Below the pieces are notes generated by a model. The model was given only the letters and a program-made list of their open reading frames with translations. It did no database searches and was not told the DNA's origin. DNA of 64,000 nt from Streptomyces sp. NBC_00525 (GTDB lineage: Bacteria; Actinomycetota; Actinomycetes; Streptomycetales; Streptomycetaceae), in assembly GCF_036346595.1 (NCBI RefSeq), contig NZ_CP107834.1, positions 868,001 to 932,000 of the forward strand, read 5' to 3'. Shown in pieces: positions 44,986-55,811 of the stretch; position 1 is the first letter of the stretch; each line of letters opens with the position of its first letter. A program made the translations under genes and the position numbers.

Positions 44986-45846
44986 ATGGCCGACATTGCA
45001 CGCGTCGGAGTGGTGGGCTGCGGCCAGATGGGCGCGGGCATCGCGGAGGTGTGCGCCCGCAGCGGCCTCGACGTCAAGGTGGCCGAGACGACCGGCGAGG
45101 CGCTGGAGATCGGCCGCACCCGGCTCCACAACTCTTTGTCCAAGGCCGCCCAGCGGGGCAAGATCACCGCCGAGGAGCGGGACGAGACCCTGGGCCGGCT
45201 GAGCTTCACGACGGACCTCGGCGAGTTCGCCGACCGTGACCTCGTCATCGAGGCCGTCGTGGAGAACGAGCAGGTCAAGACCGAGATCTTCCAGGTGCTC
45301 GACCAGGTGGTGACCCGCCCGGACGCGATCCTGGCGTCCAACACCTCCTCGATCCCGCTGGTGAAGCTGGCCGTCGCGACCTCCCGCCCGGACCAGGTCA
45401 TCGGCATCCACTTCTTCAACCCGGCGCCGGTGCAGAAGCTCGTCGAGCTGATCCCCGCGCTGACCACGTCGGACGAGACGGTCAAGCGCTCGGAGGCCGT
45501 GGTCCAGGACATACTGGGCAAGCACCCGATCCGCGCCCAGGACCGCTCGGGCTTCGTCGTCAACGCCCTGCTGATCCCGTACCTGCTCTCCGCGATCCGG
45601 ATGTTCGAGTCGGGCATCGCCAGCCGCGAGGACATCGACAACGGCATGGAGATGGGCTGCGCCCACCCGATGGGCCCGCTCAAGCTGGCGGACCTCATCG
45701 GCCTGGACACCGTCGCCTCGGTCGCCGACTCGATGTACGCCGAGTACAAGGAGCCGCTGTACGCCGCTCCCCCGCTGCTCCAGCGCATGGTGGACGCGGG
45801 CCGGCTCGGCCGCAAGACGGGCTCGGGCTTCTACCCGTACGCCTGA
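44986..45846 (+). CDS. 3-hydroxybutyryl-CoA dehydrogenase
   Basis: A 286-residue enzyme. NAD site RVGVVGCGQMGAGIAEVCAR; catalytic segments ASNTSSIPLVKLA and GIHFFNPAPVQKLVELIPA, with the active-site histidine in HFFNP. It interconverts acetoacetyl-CoA and 3-hydroxybutyryl-CoA in fatty-acid degradation or butyrate supply for polyketide units. ATG 44986 is used to match family N-termini; GTG 44974 with AAAGG upstream is equally possible. Confidence 0.93.
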   Translation: MADIARVGVVGCGQMGAGIAEVCARSGLDVKVAETTGEALEIGRTRLHNSLSKAAQRGKITAEERDETLGRLSFTTDLGEFADRDLVIEAVVENEQVKTEIFQVLDQVVTRPDAILASNTSSIPLVKLAVATSRPDQVIGIHFFNPAPVQKLVELIPALTTSDETVKRSEAVVQDILGKHPIRAQDRSGFVVNALLIPYLLSAIRMFESGIASREDIDNGMEMGCAHPMGPLKLADLIGLDTVASVADSMYAEYKEPLYAAPPLLQRMVDAGRLGRKTGSGFYPYA

Positions 45847-45855
45847 CGGCCTGCC

Positions 45856-45895
45856 GCCGGTACGTGCGGGGGCCGCGGTCCCCGCACGTACCGGC
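45856..45895. terminator. bidirectional terminator
   Basis: A perfect 16-bp stem (45856-45871 with 45880-45895) with an 8-nt loop, between the convergent dehydrogenase and NUDIX genes. Confidence 0.88.
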
Positions 45896-45900
45896 GCGGC

Positions 45901-46431
45901 TCAGCCGAGCCGTAAGTGGTGCAGCATCATCAGTCCGGCCGCCATGCCCGCGGCCGGGACCTCGCCGCGGCCGATCAGGTCCGGGACCAGTTTCAGCGGT
46001 ATCCACGCGCGGCGCGAGGACTCGAAGGCGTCGCACGGCTCGCCCGTCCACTCCGCCTCCTCGCCCCAGTAGAAGTGGTGCCGGGCGTCGCTGAGGCCGT
46101 TGGACGGCTCCACGGTCAGCAGCGGGCGCAGCGGGCCGGGCCGCCAGCCGGTCTCCTCCTCCATCTCGCGCGCCGCCGCCCGCACCGGCGGTTCGCCGTC
46201 CTCCACGACGCCGGCCGCCAGTTCCCAGCCCCAGCTTCCGGTGATGAAGCGGTGCCGCCACAGCAGCAGCGCCTCATTGGCCTCGTTGACGACGGTGGCC
46301 GCCGCCACCGGGCGCTGCCGGATGACGTAGTGGTCGAGCCGGGCGCCGTCCGGCAGCTCGACATCGGCCAGATTGACCCGGAACCAGCGGTTCTCATACA
46401 CGGGTTGCTCATTCAGGTTCGTCCACTGCAC
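45901..46431 (-). CDS. NUDIX hydrolase, ADP-ribose-pyrophosphatase-like
   Basis: A 176-residue protein. The Nudix box runs GVVEDGEPPVRAAAREMEEE-TGW. The N-terminal strand region NLNEQPVYENRWFRVNLADV is like that of ADP-ribose pyrophosphatases. It hydrolyses a nucleoside-diphosphate-linked compound with Mg2+. GTG 46431 has GAAGGTGG upstream. Confidence 0.88.
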   Translation of the reverse strand: MQWTNLNEQPVYENRWFRVNLADVELPDGARLDHYVIRQRPVAAATVVNEANEALLLWRHRFITGSWGWELAAGVVEDGEPPVRAAAREMEEETGWRPGPLRPLLTVEPSNGLSDARHHFYWGEEAEWTGEPCDAFESSRRAWIPLKLVPDLIGRGEVPAAGMAAGLMMLHHLRLG

Positions 46432-46480
46432 GGTTCTGCCACCTTCTGTTCGTAGGTGGCGGTATCGCAGCAGATGGCGC

Positions 46481-47830
46481 TCACAGCGGTACGCGCAGGG
46501 CCTCCGCCACGCGTTCGGCGGCCCGCTCCGCCTCGGCGCTCCCGCTGGCCAGCAGCTCGGCACGGACCGCCCGCAGCCGGTCGCGCAGCCGCCGCGACTC
46601 CATGCCCAGGGCCCGGTCCGCCATCTCCGTCGCGGTGGCCGCCGCCCGGTCCGCCTCGCCCCGGCGCAGCTCGACCGCGGTGAGGACGGCCAGCCGGTGG
46701 ACCCGGCCCCGGTCGTGCGCGGGCGTGCGCACCGCCGCCACCGCGTGCCTGCGGGCGGCCGGCAGGTCCCCGAGGTTCAGCAGCGCTTCCGCCACCTGGA
46801 CGTCCACCAGGCCCGGCTGGACGTAACCCGTCTCGTCCGGCTCGCGGCCCGGCCGGATGCGCGCGGCCTCCGACTCGGCGCGGCCGATGCAGTCCAGCGC
46901 GCTCGCCCGGTCCCCGAGCCGGGCGTACGCCTTGGCCTGCATCGCGTGCAGATCGGCGGCGAGCGCGGGGGTGATCTCGTGCCCGGCCGTCCGCAGGGCC
47001 GCCTGTGCGAAGGCGACGGACTGGCGGTACTCGGCGAGGAACAGCGACTGGTTGACCAGGAGCGCGATCACATAGCCGCCGAACCCGCGGTCACCGCTGG
47101 CCTTGGCCAGGCGCAGCGCCTGGTGGAAGTAGCGCTGGGCCAGGCCGTGCGCGTCGGAGTCGTAGGCGCAGATGCCCGCCACGGCCACCAGCGCGCCCGT
47201 CGTGCGGTGCAGTTGACGGCCCGTCGCATCGCTGTAGCCGCCGCGCAGCAGCGGGGCCGCGCCGGTGTTGAGGAAGCCGACGACGCGGGGGCGGGTCGCG
47301 ATCCCGCCCGTCCTGCGGTACATCAGTTCGTAATGGTCGCGGGCGGCCCGCAGAGTTGACATGTCGGCGGCGCCGACGCGGGCCGGGCCGCCGCGCGACA
47401 CATCGCCGTCCTCCGGCGGGTTCTCCCATTCCCAGACCGGCATCACGGCCGTGGTCCCGGTGACGGCCGGGGCGGCGACGACATACGGGCGCTGCCGGGC
47501 GTCCGAGCGCCATACGGCGGTGGCCCGCTCGACGAAGTGGGTGAGCGAGGAGTCCCCGGCGGGCGCGTGGGCGTCGGGCAGCGCCATCCCGATGTCGTCC
47601 AGGGAGACCGTCCGGCGCAGTCTGGCGCCGAGCACCTCGCAGATCAGGTCCGGCACCTGGCCGCGCGGCCGCTGGCCCTTCAACCAGCGGGCGACGGCGG
47701 TGTGTTCGTAGCGCAGGGACAGCCCGCGCGCCCGGCCGGCCCGGTTCACCCGGCCGGCCAGTCCGGCTCGGGAGACGCCCGCCTCCTCGATCAGGGCCTC
47801 CAGCGCGGTGTTGGGCTCCCTTGCCGCCAT
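46481..47830 (-). CDS. NsdA-like TPR regulator
   Basis: A 449-residue protein. The N-terminal 70 residues are an XRE-like HTH (RAGLAGRVNRAGRARGLSLR, AVARWLKGQRPRGQVP). The remaining part is helical with tetratricopeptide-like repeats (AQRYFHQALRLAKASGDRGF, LAEYRQSVAFAQAALRTAG, DVQVAEALLNLGDLPAARRH). This layout matches Streptomyces NsdA/NsdB-type regulators that restrain differentiation and antibiotic production; a direct role here is inference. GGAGGGGAC precedes ATG 47830. It lies downstream of pheST. Confidence 0.8.
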   Translation of the reverse strand: MAAREPNTALEALIEEAGVSRAGLAGRVNRAGRARGLSLRYEHTAVARWLKGQRPRGQVPDLICEVLGARLRRTVSLDDIGMALPDAHAPAGDSSLTHFVERATAVWRSDARQRPYVVAAPAVTGTTAVMPVWEWENPPEDGDVSRGGPARVGAADMSTLRAARDHYELMYRRTGGIATRPRVVGFLNTGAAPLLRGGYSDATGRQLHRTTGALVAVAGICAYDSDAHGLAQRYFHQALRLAKASGDRGFGGYVIALLVNQSLFLAEYRQSVAFAQAALRTAGHEITPALAADLHAMQAKAYARLGDRASALDCIGRAESEAARIRPGREPDETGYVQPGLVDVQVAEALLNLGDLPAARRHAVAAVRTPAHDRGRVHRLAVLTAVELRRGEADRAAATATEMADRALGMESRRLRDRLRAVRAELLASGSAEAERAAERVAEALRVPL

Positions 47831-48085
47831 GTCCCCTCCGGTGGTTCGGCACGCCTGGACGTGTCGCCCCAGTGGAGCACGATTCACACGGGGTGTGAAC
47901 GCAATGCCCGAACCGTCCCGTCGCGCACGCTGCCGGACGGGCCGGGGGCTCGCTTGAATGGATGCCTCGCCGGACGCGGACGGGTCGTCCGCTCCCCCTC
48001 GTACAGCGGGGTGGCCCGTATCCGCGCGATCCTCCCCGCCGGCCTGCCCGACACTCCACGGCGGGGGCGGACGGGGCGAGCACAC

Positions 48086-48122
48086 AGGAGGGGCGTATCC
48101 GGTGGCCGGATACGCCCCTCCT
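48086..48122 (-). terminator. pheST terminator
   Basis: A perfect 17-bp stem (48086-48102 with 48106-48122) closes a 3-nt loop, 15 nt after the pheT stop. The rest of the 307-bp gap 47831-48137 should hold the promoter of the NsdA-like gene; no other gene is seen. Confidence 0.92.
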
Positions 48123-48137
48123 TCACGCGATGCGGGA

Positions 48138-50687
48138 CTACGCCCCGCGCAGGACCGCGCCCGTACGCTCGGCGGCCAGGGCCACCGCCGCGTCACGGGC
48201 GGCGCTCGCCTCGTCCACCGTCAGCGTGCGGTCGGCGGCGCGGAAGCGCAGCGCGTACGCCAGGGACTTGCTGCCCTCGCCGATCTGCTCGCCGGTGAAG
48301 ACGTCGAACAGCCGCAGCGACTCCAGGAGTTCGCCCGCGCCCTCGCGCAGCGCCCGCTCCACGTCGGCGGCGGGCACGTCCTGGCCGACGACCAGGGCGA
48401 CGTCCTGGGTGGCGACCGGGAAGGCGGAGATCCGCGGGGCCCGCAGGACGCCGTCCGCGGCCTGCTCCAGGATGTCGAGGTCAACCTCCATGGCGCAGGT
48501 GCGCTCGGGCAGGTGCAGCTCCTTGACGACGCGCGGGTGCAGCTCGCCCGCGTGTCCGAACAGGGTCTCCTCGCCGTCGACCGTCACGAACAGCGCGGCG
48601 CAGCGGCCGGGGTGCCACGGCGCGTGCCGGTCGGCCCGCACCGTCACCTCGACGCCCGCCTCGCGGGCGATGGTACGCGCCGCCTCGACGGAGTCCGCCC
48701 AGTCGGCGGGGCGGCCCTTGCCCCACCAGCCGGCCTGCTCGCGGGCGCCGGCGAGGACGACGGCGGCGCGGCGCGGCTGGCGCGGCAGTGCGGCGTCGAG
48801 CGAGGCGATCTCCTCGTCCGAGGGGCGCCGGTCGACGGGCAGCCGGAAGGGCTTGGTCTCCTGGCCGGTGAGTGGGGTCTCCCCTGCTCGAACGGAGTTG
48901 AGAGCTTGGGGAAGGAAGACGAGGCCGGTTTCGAAGAGGGCGAGGTCGTGGCTGCCGCGTCCGTCGTTGCGCCGCAGTGCGCCGAGGAGGCCCGGCAGCA
49001 GCGTGGTGCGCAGCGAGGGCTCCTCGTCGGAGAGCGGGTTGACGAGCTTCACCGTGCGGCGGCGGGCGTCGTCCGCGTCCAGGCCGAGCTGGTCGAGGAC
49101 GGTTTCGCCGATGAACGGGTAGCTCAGCGCCTCGACGTAGCCCGCGCCCGCGAGGGCCCGGCCGACGCGGCGGTGCAGCCGCTGGCGGTCGGTGAGGCCG
49201 CGGCCGGAGGGCGGGGTCGGCAGCGTGGAGGGCAGGTTCTCGTAGCCCTCCAGGCGGATGACCTCTTCGGCCAGGTCGTTGGGCTCGGTGAGGTCGGGGC
49301 GCCAGGACGGCGTGGTGACCAGGAGCTCGTCCTGCCCGTAGACGTCGCAGCCGACCTCCTGGAGGCGGCGGACGACGGTCTCGCGGCCGTAGGAGACACC
49401 GGCGACCTTGTCGGGGTGGTCGGCCGGCATCGTGATGGTGCGGGGCGCGGAGGGGGCGGTGACCTCGGTGACGCCCGCCTCGGCGGTGCCGCCGGCGAGC
49501 AGGACCAGCAGGTCCACGGTGCGCTGGGCGGCCGCGGCGGCGGCCTGCGGGTCCACGCCGCGCTCGAAGCGCTTGGACGCCTCGGAGGGCAGCTTGTGGC
49601 GGCGGGCGGTGCGGGCGATCGAGATCGCGTCGAAGTGCGCGGCCTCGATGACGACCTCGGAGGTGTGCGCACCCTCGGCCGCGTCGGCGATCTCCGTGTC
49701 GGCGCCGCCCATGACGCCCGCGAGGCCGATGGGGCCGCGGTTGTCGGTGATGACGAGGTCGCCGGAGTCCAGGACGCGCACGGCGCCGTCGAGCGTGGTG
49801 AGCTTCTCGCCCCTCTCGGCGCGGCGCACCCCGATCGGGCCGTCGATGCGGGTCCGGTCGTAGGCGTGCAGCGGCTGGCCGAGTTCGAGCATCACGTAGT
49901 TGGTGACGTCGACGGCGAGCGAGATGGGCCGCATGCCCGCCTTCTGGAGCCGGCGCTGCATCCAGATCGGGGTACGGGCCTCGGGCTGGAGCCCGACGAC
50001 CGTGCGCGCGGTGAAGCGGGAGCAGCCGATCGGGTCGGCGACCTCGACCGGGTAGCCGTACGCGTTGGGCGCGGGCACGTCCAGCAGGGCCGGGTCGCGC
50101 AGCGGCAGGCCGTAGGCGGTGGCGGCCTCGCGGGCGACGCCGCGCATCGACAGGCAGTAGCCGCGGTCGGGCGTGACGGCGATGTCCAGGACCTCGTCGA
50201 CGAGTTCAAGCAGCTCGATGGCGTCGGTGCCGACCTCGTGCTCCGGGGGGAGCACGATGATGCCGTGCGTGCCGTCGTCGCCCATGCCCAGCTCGTCGGA
50301 CGAGCAGATCATGCCGTGCGAGGTCTTGCCGTACGTCTTGCGGGCGGCGATCGCGAAGTCGCCGGGGAGCACGGCGCCGGGCAGGACCACGACGACCTTG
50401 TCGCCCACGGAGAAGTTGCGGGCGCCGCAGACGATCTCCTGCGGCTCGCCGGTGCCGTTGGCGGTGCCGACGTCGACGGTGCAGAAGCGGATCGGCTTCT
50501 TGAAGCCCTCCAGCTCCTCGATGGTCAGCACCTGTCCGACGACCAGGGGGCCGGTGAGGCCGGCGCCGGTCCGCTCGACCGTCTCGACCTCCAGGCCCAC
50601 GGCGACGAGCTTGGCCTGCACGTCGCGGCCGGTCTCGGTGGCCGGCAGGTCGACGTATTCCCGCAGCCAGGAAAGCGGGACGCGCAT
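48138..50687 (-). CDS. pheT: phenylalanine-tRNA ligase beta subunit
   Basis: An 849-residue protein of standard length. An N-terminal tRNA-binding (EMAP-like) domain (about 40-150) is followed by B3/B4 editing, B5, and catalytic-like core, and it ends with the anticodon-binding FDX-ACB domain ([20 protein letters not shown]). With PheS it forms the alpha2-beta2 ligase and edits Tyr-tRNA-Phe. The ATG shares one base with the pheS stop (TGATG). Confidence 0.97.
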   Translation of the reverse strand: MRVPLSWLREYVDLPATETGRDVQAKLVAVGLEVETVERTGAGLTGPLVVGQVLTIEELEGFKKPIRFCTVDVGTANGTGEPQEIVCGARNFSVGDKVVVVLPGAVLPGDFAIAARKTYGKTSHGMICSSDELGMGDDGTHGIIVLPPEHEVGTDAIELLELVDEVLDIAVTPDRGYCLSMRGVAREAATAYGLPLRDPALLDVPAPNAYGYPVEVADPIGCSRFTARTVVGLQPEARTPIWMQRRLQKAGMRPISLAVDVTNYVMLELGQPLHAYDRTRIDGPIGVRRAERGEKLTTLDGAVRVLDSGDLVITDNRGPIGLAGVMGGADTEIADAAEGAHTSEVVIEAAHFDAISIARTARRHKLPSEASKRFERGVDPQAAAAAAQRTVDLLVLLAGGTAEAGVTEVTAPSAPRTITMPADHPDKVAGVSYGRETVVRRLQEVGCDVYGQDELLVTTPSWRPDLTEPNDLAEEVIRLEGYENLPSTLPTPPSGRGLTDRQRLHRRVGRALAGAGYVEALSYPFIGETVLDQLGLDADDARRRTVKLVNPLSDEEPSLRTTLLPGLLGALRRNDGRGSHDLALFETGLVFLPQALNSVRAGETPLTGQETKPFRLPVDRRPSDEEIASLDAALPRQPRRAAVVLAGAREQAGWWGKGRPADWADSVEAARTIAREAGVEVTVRADRHAPWHPGRCAALFVTVDGEETLFGHAGELHPRVVKELHLPERTCAMEVDLDILEQAADGVLRAPRISAFPVATQDVALVVGQDVPAADVERALREGAGELLESLRLFDVFTGEQIGEGSKSLAYALRFRAADRTLTVDEASAARDAAVALAAERTGAVLRGA

Positions 50688-51814
50688 CAGATCTCCATCC
50701 CGAAGGGCCGGGTGAACCGGACGTCACCTTCGACCATGTCTCGCATGTCTTCGACGTTGTGGCGGAACATCAGCATTCGTTCGATGCCGAACCCGAAGGC
50801 GAATCCGCTGTACTTCCGGGGGTCGACGCCGCAGGCGGTGAGCACCTTGGGGTTGACCATGCCGCAGCCGCCGAGCTCGATCCAGCCCTCGCTGCCGCAG
50901 GTGCGGCAGGGGTGGTCCGGGTTGCCGACGGAGGCGCCGCGGCACACGTAGCAGACCATGTCCATCTCGGCGGACGGCTCGGTGAACGGGAAGAAGTTGG
51001 GCCGCAGCCGGGTCTTCATGTCCGCGCCGAAGAGCGCCTGGACCATGTGGTCGAGGGTGCCCTTGAGGTCGGCCATGGTCAGGCCCTCGTCGACGGCGAG
51101 CAGCTCGATCTGGTGGAAGACCGGGGTGTGCGTGGCGTCCAGCTCGTCGGTGCGGTAGACGCGGCCGGGGCAGACGACGTAGACGGGAGGCTCGCGGTCG
51201 AGCAGGGTTCGGGCCTGGACCGGCGAGGTGTGCGTGCGCAGGACGACACCGGACTCGTCGTTCTTCGCGCCGTCGGCGCCCTCGACGAAGAAGGTGTCCT
51301 GCATCTGCCGGGCCGGGTGGTCCGGCACGAAGTTCAGGGCGTCGAAGTTGAACCACTCCGCCTCGGCCTCGGGGCCCTCGGCGATCTCGTAGCCCATGGC
51401 CACGAAGACGTCGGCGACGCGCTCCATGAAGGTCGTCAGCGGGTGGCGGGCGCCGGCCGGGGTGCGGTCGTAGGGCAGCGTGACGTCCACCGCCTCCTCG
51501 ACCAGCACGCGGGCGTCCCGCTCGGCCTCCAGTTCCGTCTGGCGGGCGGCGAGGGCGCGGCCCACGGCGGCGCGGGCCTGGCCGACGCGCTTGCCGGCCT
51601 CGGCCTTGGCCTGCGGGGGCAGTGCGCCGATCTCGCGGTTGGCCAGCGACAGGGGCGAGGTGCCACCGGTGTGCGCGGTCTTCGCCTGGGCGAGCGCTTC
51701 GAGGTCGCCCGCGGCGGCGAAGGCGGCGAGCGCCTCGTCCCGGATGCGCTCGATCTCTTCCGGTTTCAGTGCCTCGACCTCGACTGGGTCGTACGACTTG
51801 TTCGGTGCCGACAT
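50687..51814 (-). CDS. pheS: phenylalanine-tRNA ligase alpha subunit
   Basis: A 375-residue class II synthetase subunit. The N-terminal coiled coil binds tRNA; the core has [26 protein letters not shown] (motif 2 region), [13 protein letters not shown] and [20 protein letters not shown] (motif 3). It activates phenylalanine with ATP. GGGAAGAG precedes the ATG. A Zn-like C-x2-C pair (YVCRGAS...CRTCGSEGW) is present. Confidence 0.97.
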   Translation of the reverse strand: MSAPNKSYDPVEVEALKPEEIERIRDEALAAFAAAGDLEALAQAKTAHTGGTSPLSLANREIGALPPQAKAEAGKRVGQARAAVGRALAARQTELEAERDARVLVEEAVDVTLPYDRTPAGARHPLTTFMERVADVFVAMGYEIAEGPEAEAEWFNFDALNFVPDHPARQMQDTFFVEGADGAKNDESGVVLRTHTSPVQARTLLDREPPVYVVCPGRVYRTDELDATHTPVFHQIELLAVDEGLTMADLKGTLDHMVQALFGADMKTRLRPNFFPFTEPSAEMDMVCYVCRGASVGNPDHPCRTCGSEGWIELGGCGMVNPKVLTACGVDPRKYSGFAFGFGIERMLMFRHNVEDMRDMVEGDVRFTRPFGMEI

Positions 51815-51853
51815 CTCTTCCCGTACTTCCGATTGGCTGAGTGCTGCGTTTGC

Positions 51854-51926
51854 CGGGGGACATTCCCGGACCCCCGTGACCTCGCTCGAAGACCGGAGGA
51901 CGCAAAGGTGCCAAGGATCGAGTCTA
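51854..51926 (-). promoter_or_regulatory. pheST promoter -10 and leader hairpin
   Basis: TAGACT (minus strand, 51921-51926) is a plausible -10, giving a leader of about 100 nt. CGGGGG/CCCCCG at 51854-51859 and 51871-51876 can pair in that leader. I found no Phe-rich leader peptide and no T-box core. Confidence 0.45.
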
Positions 51927-51968
51927 AGGGTCGCGGGGCGGGTGGGGCGCCCGTGGGCCGCTCGGGCC

Positions 51969-53108
51969 TCAGCTGAGATAGGCCGGCGTGCTCACGGGCA
52001 GCATAAATCGGAACTCCGCGCCGCCTCCGGGGCCGCGCCCGACCGTGATGGTGCCGCCGTGGGCCTCGACGATGCCCTTGACGATGTAGAGGCCCAGGCC
52101 CGTGCCGCCGCGCTTGCTGCCCCGCCAGAAACGGGTGAAGACGCGGCCCATCGACTCCTCGGGGATGCCGGGTCCTTCGTCGCTCACGGTGACGGCCGCT
52201 CCCCTCTCGTCGCTCTTCGCCGGTGCGGGTGCCACATCGATGGTGACAGTTCCCTCACCGTGCCGCACCGCGTTTTCCAGCAGGTTGCCCAGGACCTGGT
52301 CGACCTTGTCCGGGTCGGCCCAGACGGCGGGCAGCGGCTGGCAGGTGCGGAGGAGGAAGCGGCCGGGGTCCTGGCCCGCGGCGGTGTGCGCCTGGACGTG
52401 GCGTTCGACGGCGGCGGACAGGTCCACGGGCTGGCGGCGCAGCTCCAGGCGTCCGGAGTCGATCCGGGAGATGTCCAGGAGTTCGGTGATGAGGCGGGTG
52501 ACCCGGTTGGAGTCCGCGTACACCGTCTCCAGCATGAGGCGCTTCTGGTCGTCGGTGAACCGCTCCCACTTGGCGAGCAGCGTCGCCGTGAAGCCCTTGA
52601 CCGAGGTCAGCGGGGAGCGCAGTTCGTGGGCGACGGTCGCGATCAGTTCGGCGTGGCTGCGCTCGGAGCGGCGGCGGGCCTCGGTGCCGCGCAGGCTGAT
52701 CACCAGTCGGCGGAGCGGTCCGGTGGGCGTCTCGCGGACGTAGCGGGCGGAGACCAGGACCTCGCGGACGCCGGGCAGCAGCAGGTTGCGCTCGGGCTGG
52801 GCGACGCGGGTCGCGAGGCCGCCGTAGGGGTCGGTCAGCTCCCACCAGCGGCGGCCCTTGAGGTCCTCCAGCGGCAGTACCTGTTCCACGGGGCGGCCGA
52901 GGGCGTCGGCGGCGGCGACGCCGGTGATCCGGACGGCGGCGGCGTTGAAGCAGATGACCCGGCCCGACTCGTCCGCGACGACGAGCCCGTCGGGCAGGTC
53001 GTCCGGGTGCAGCCCGAGGCCGTCCGCGACGGCGAGGCCGTCCGGTTCGCCGGTGGCGCGCACGACGGCGGCGTGCGCCGCGCGCGGCCCGCTCATGCCG
53101 ACTACCAT
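51969..53108 (-). CDS. soluble PAS sensor histidine kinase
   Basis: A 379-residue cytoplasmic kinase. A PAS domain (about 30-105) is followed by HisKA with the phospho-accepting histidine in [15 protein letters not shown], the N box [10 protein letters not shown], and G boxes [10 protein letters not shown] and [12 protein letters not shown]. There are no membrane spans. No response regulator is adjacent, so it is an orphan. ATG 53108 follows AGAGGTGGGG; TTG 53132 is an unlikely longer start. Confidence 0.92.
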   Translation of the reverse strand: MVVGMSGPRAAHAAVVRATGEPDGLAVADGLGLHPDDLPDGLVVADESGRVICFNAAAVRITGVAAADALGRPVEQVLPLEDLKGRRWWELTDPYGGLATRVAQPERNLLLPGVREVLVSARYVRETPTGPLRRLVISLRGTEARRRSERSHAELIATVAHELRSPLTSVKGFTATLLAKWERFTDDQKRLMLETVYADSNRVTRLITELLDISRIDSGRLELRRQPVDLSAAVERHVQAHTAAGQDPGRFLLRTCQPLPAVWADPDKVDQVLGNLLENAVRHGEGTVTIDVAPAPAKSDERGAAVTVSDEGPGIPEESMGRVFTRFWRGSKRGGTGLGLYIVKGIVEAHGGTITVGRGPGGGAEFRFMLPVSTPAYLS

Positions 53109-53232
53109 TCCGGACCCCACCTCTCGAACCAATGCAGTGGGCCTGCCCCCGAGTTGGCCACCCTACTAGTCGCCGGTGACGCAGCGACACCCTACGGGGG
53201 CTCTCCGTCGAAGCGGGAGCGCGCGGACGGGG

Positions 53233-54075
53233 TCAGCCGGTGGCGCGGCGGGGGCGCTGGGCGCGCGCGGAGGCGTACAGGCAGACCGCGGCGGCGGTCG
53301 CCAGGTTGAGGCTCTCCGCCTTGCCGTGGATCGGCACCCGGACCACGGCGTCGGCCAGGGCGCGGGTCTCCTCGGGCAGGCCCCACGCCTCGTTGCCGAA
53401 GACCCAGGCGGTGGGCCCGCCCATGGTGCCGGCGTCGAGTTCGTCGTCGAGGTCGTCGCTGCCCGCGCCGTCGGCGGCCAGGATGCGCACGCCCGCCTCG
53501 CGCAGCCCGCGCACGGCCTGCTCGACGGGGACGCCCACGGCGACCGGCAGGTGGAAGAGCGAGCCGACCGAGGCGCGTACCGACTTGGGGTTGTACAGGT
53601 CCACGGAGGCGTCGGTGAGGACGACCGCGTCGGCGCCCGCCGCGTCGGCGCAGCGCAGGACGGTGCCGGCGTTGCCGGGGTCGCGGACGTGGGCGAGGAC
53701 GGCGACCAGCCGGGGCCGGGCGGCGAGGATCGACTCGAAGGGCGAGTCGAGGAAGCGGCAGACCCCGATGAGGCCCTGCGGGGTGACGGTCTGGGAGACG
53801 TCGGCCAGGACGTCGGCGCCGGCGAGGTGGACCCGGGCGCCGGCCGCGAGGGCGGCGTCGACGATCGGCGCGTAGCGCTCGGCTGCCTCGGCGGTGGCGA
53901 AGAGTTCGAGGAGGGTCGGTTCGCCGTCCGCGCCCCGGTGCCCGGCGGCCTCGCGCACGGCCTGCGGCCCCTCGGCGATGAACCTGCGCTCCTTGCCGCG
54001 GAAGTTGCGCCTGGCCAGCCGCCGGGCGGCGGCGACCCGCGGCGAACGCGGGGAGATCAGTTCGGGGGTGCCCAT
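53233..54075 (-). CDS. SpoU/TrmH-family rRNA 2'-O-methyltransferase
   Basis: A 280-residue SPOUT methylase. It has an N-terminal L30e-like RNA-binding domain (FRGKERRFIAEGPQAV) and motifs VRDPGNAGTVLRCADAAG, WVFGNEAWGL and SLNLATAAAVCLYA. It belongs to the TsnR/RlmB-like group. Its place just after rplT suggests an rRNA target. ATG 54075 has only a distant GAGAGG; the start could lie slightly upstream. Confidence 0.9.
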   Translation of the reverse strand: MGTPELISPRSPRVAAARRLARRNFRGKERRFIAEGPQAVREAAGHRGADGEPTLLELFATAEAAERYAPIVDAALAAGARVHLAGADVLADVSQTVTPQGLIGVCRFLDSPFESILAARPRLVAVLAHVRDPGNAGTVLRCADAAGADAVVLTDASVDLYNPKSVRASVGSLFHLPVAVGVPVEQAVRGLREAGVRILAADGAGSDDLDDELDAGTMGGPTAWVFGNEAWGLPEETRALADAVVRVPIHGKAESLNLATAAAVCLYASARAQRPRRATG

Positions 54076-54170
54076 GTCGGCGAGGAGCCTCTCTGCGTGA
54101 CGAAGGTCCGGTGTCGTGCCGCGCCCCGGCGGTGGCACGCCGGACCGGCCCGGCGAGGGGGCGCAACGCA

Positions 54171-54205
54171 CCGGACCCGCAGACGGCGGGCGCCTGCGGG
54201 TCCGG
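54171..54205 (-). terminator. terminator of infC-rpmI-rplT
   Basis: A 12-bp perfect stem (54171-54182 with 54194-54205) with an 11-nt loop, 27 nt after the rplT stop. Confidence 0.85.
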
Positions 54206-54232
54206 CGGGAATGCCTGGAAGAGCGGCCTGGG

Positions 54233-54616
54233 TCAGGCGGCCTTCGGGGCGTTGACGTCGCTCGGGAGGGCCTTCTGAGCGGCCTCGACGAGGGCGGCGA
54301 ACGCGTTGGCGTCGTTGACCGCGAGCTCGGCCAGGATCTTGCGGTCCACCTCGATGTTGGCGGCCTTGAGACCCTGGATGAGGCGGTTGTACGTCATGCC
54401 GTTCTGGCGGGCGGCCGCGTTGATGCGCTGGATCCAGAGCTGACGGAAGTCGCCCTTGCGCTTCTTGCGGTCGTTGTAGTTGTAGACCAGGGAGTGGGTG
54501 ACCTGCTCCTTGGCCTTGCGGTACAGGCGCGAACGCTGACCGCGGTAGCCGCTGGCCTGCTCGAGGATCGCCCGGCGCTTCTTGTGGGCGTTGACTGCCC
54601 GCTTGACGCGTGCCAC
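54233..54616 (-). CDS. rplT: 50S ribosomal protein L20
   Basis: A 127-residue L20 of normal length ([37 protein letters not shown]). It binds 23S rRNA early in 50S assembly and, in some bacteria, represses its own operon. The start is GTG 54616 after AAGGAG. Confidence 0.98.
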   Translation of the reverse strand: MARVKRAVNAHKKRRAILEQASGYRGQRSRLYRKAKEQVTHSLVYNYNDRKKRKGDFRQLWIQRINAAARQNGMTYNRLIQGLKAANIEVDRKILAELAVNDANAFAALVEAAQKALPSDVNAPKAA

Positions 54617-54723
54617 TTGTTAACTCCTTGTAGCGGGGCCGTGGTCGTACTCACACGGCCCGGAAACGATTGGGTCCCGGTCGGATGGAGGGCGTGTCCC
54701 CGGACTCACCGGGGACCGCGGCC

Positions 54724-54918
54724 TCACTTGCCGAGAAGCTTCTTGACCTTCTTGGCGTCGGCCGGAGCCGCGACGACCGTACCGGTCAGCGAACGCGTCT
54801 TCTTGGACGACTTGTGCTCGAGCAGGTGGCGCTTGCCGGCCCTCTCGCGCAGCACCTTGCCGGAGCCGGTGATCTTGAAGCGCTTGCTGGCACCGCTGTG
54901 CGTCTTGTTCTTCGGCAT
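54724..54918 (-). CDS. rpmI: 50S ribosomal protein L35
   Basis: A 64-residue L35 ([20 protein letters not shown]). It is the second gene of the operon; GAGGAGAG precedes the ATG. The 120-bp gap to infC holds no gene. Confidence 0.98.
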   Translation of the reverse strand: MPKNKTHSGASKRFKITGSGKVLRERAGKRHLLEHKSSKKTRSLTGTVVAAPADAKKVKKLLGK

Positions 54919-55038
54919 CGCGCCGTTCTCTCCTCGTCAGTGGCGCCCCTCTCGGTGCGGGCACCGGAACGCAGGGGCGTCAGATCTTCATGGGCTTCCG
55001 GGGGGTTCCGGGGGTGCCTGGATGGCATCCCCCGGAGG

Positions 55039-55695
55039 TCACGCCTCGGAAGGGGTCTCGGCCTCGGCCTCGGGCGCCGCCTCGGGCGCCTTCGCCGCGG
55101 GCTCGGCGTCGGGGGTGTTGTTCCCCTGGCGCTCCGCCTTGCGGGCGGCCTGGGCCTCGCGGGCCTCGGCCATGGCTTCGGTCTTCTTCTTGTGCGGGCC
55201 CAGAACCATGATCATGTTCCGGCCGTCCTGCTTCGGGTTGGACTCGATGAAGCCGAGTTCCTCCACGTCCGAAGCGAGCCGCTGGAGCAGCCGGAAGCCC
55301 AGCTCGGGGCGGGACTGCTCACGACCGCGGAACATGATCGTGATCTTGACCTTGTCGCCCTGCTTGAGGAACCGGACGACGTGACCCTTCTTGGTGTCAT
55401 AGTCGTGCGGGTCGATCTTCGGCCGGAGCTTCATCTCCTTGATGACCGTGTGCGCCTGGTTCTTGCGCGCCTCACGGGCCTTCATGGCCGACTCGTACTT
55501 GAACTTCCCGTAGTCCATGAGCTTGCACACGGGCGGACGGGCGGTAGCCGCCACCTCGACCAGGTCGAGGTCGTACTCCTGTGCGAGTTCCAGGGCCTTG
55601 GCAAGCGGCACGATCCCGACCTGCTCGCCACTGGGACCGACAAGTCGTACCTCGGGCACGCGAATCCGGTCGTTGATGCGGGGCTCGGCGCTGAT
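55039..55695 (-). CDS. infC: translation initiation factor IF-3, ATC start
   Basis: About 218 residues. Reading from ATC 55695 gives [20 protein letters not shown], the conserved IF-3 N-terminus; a start at GTG 55659 would remove the first linker strand. AGGAGG ends 4 nt before this ATC, and there is no in-frame ATG, GTG or TTG nearby upstream. Non-AUG starts of infC are a known autoregulatory device, because IF-3 itself rejects them. The N- and C-domains ([43 protein letters not shown]) are complete; a 40-residue Ala/Glu/Pro tail is actinomycete-type. Confidence 0.93.
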   Translation of the reverse strand: MSAEPRINDRIRVPEVRLVGPSGEQVGIVPLAKALELAQEYDLDLVEVAATARPPVCKLMDYGKFKYESAMKAREARKNQAHTVIKEMKLRPKIDPHDYDTKKGHVVRFLKQGDKVKITIMFRGREQSRPELGFRLLQRLASDVEELGFIESNPKQDGRNMIMVLGPHKKKTEAMAEAREAQAARKAERQGNNTPDAEPAAKAPEAAPEAEAETPSEA

Positions 55696-55777
55696 GGATC
55701 CTCCTCGGTAGCACCACGCGACCGCCTGGCGGACAGCCGCGTAACGTCTGTTTCAGACAGACCAACCGTGCCGGGAC

Positions 55778-55811
55778 AACAAAAATGCCCCGGACGGGAC
55801 ACAGGCGGGGC
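55778..55811 (-). terminator. terminator-like hairpin inside the infC leader (possible attenuator)
   Basis: On the minus strand, GCCCCG (55806-55811) pairs with CGGGGC (55787-55792), directly followed by ATTTTTGTT. It lies 83 nt before the infC start and well downstream of the proposed promoter, so it could stop transcription prematurely. A second small hairpin GTCTG-TTT-CAGAC is at 55746-55758. Confidence 0.65.

Noticed and set aside
47958..50951. A 997-codon open frame on the plus strand opposite pheT
   Set aside because: It is the shadow of pheT, crossing the pheT terminator and the pheS-pheT junction.
51815..51968. T-box or Phe-rich leader peptide controlling pheST
   Set aside because: The leader is only about 100 nt with one hairpin, no T-box sequence and no run of Phe codons.
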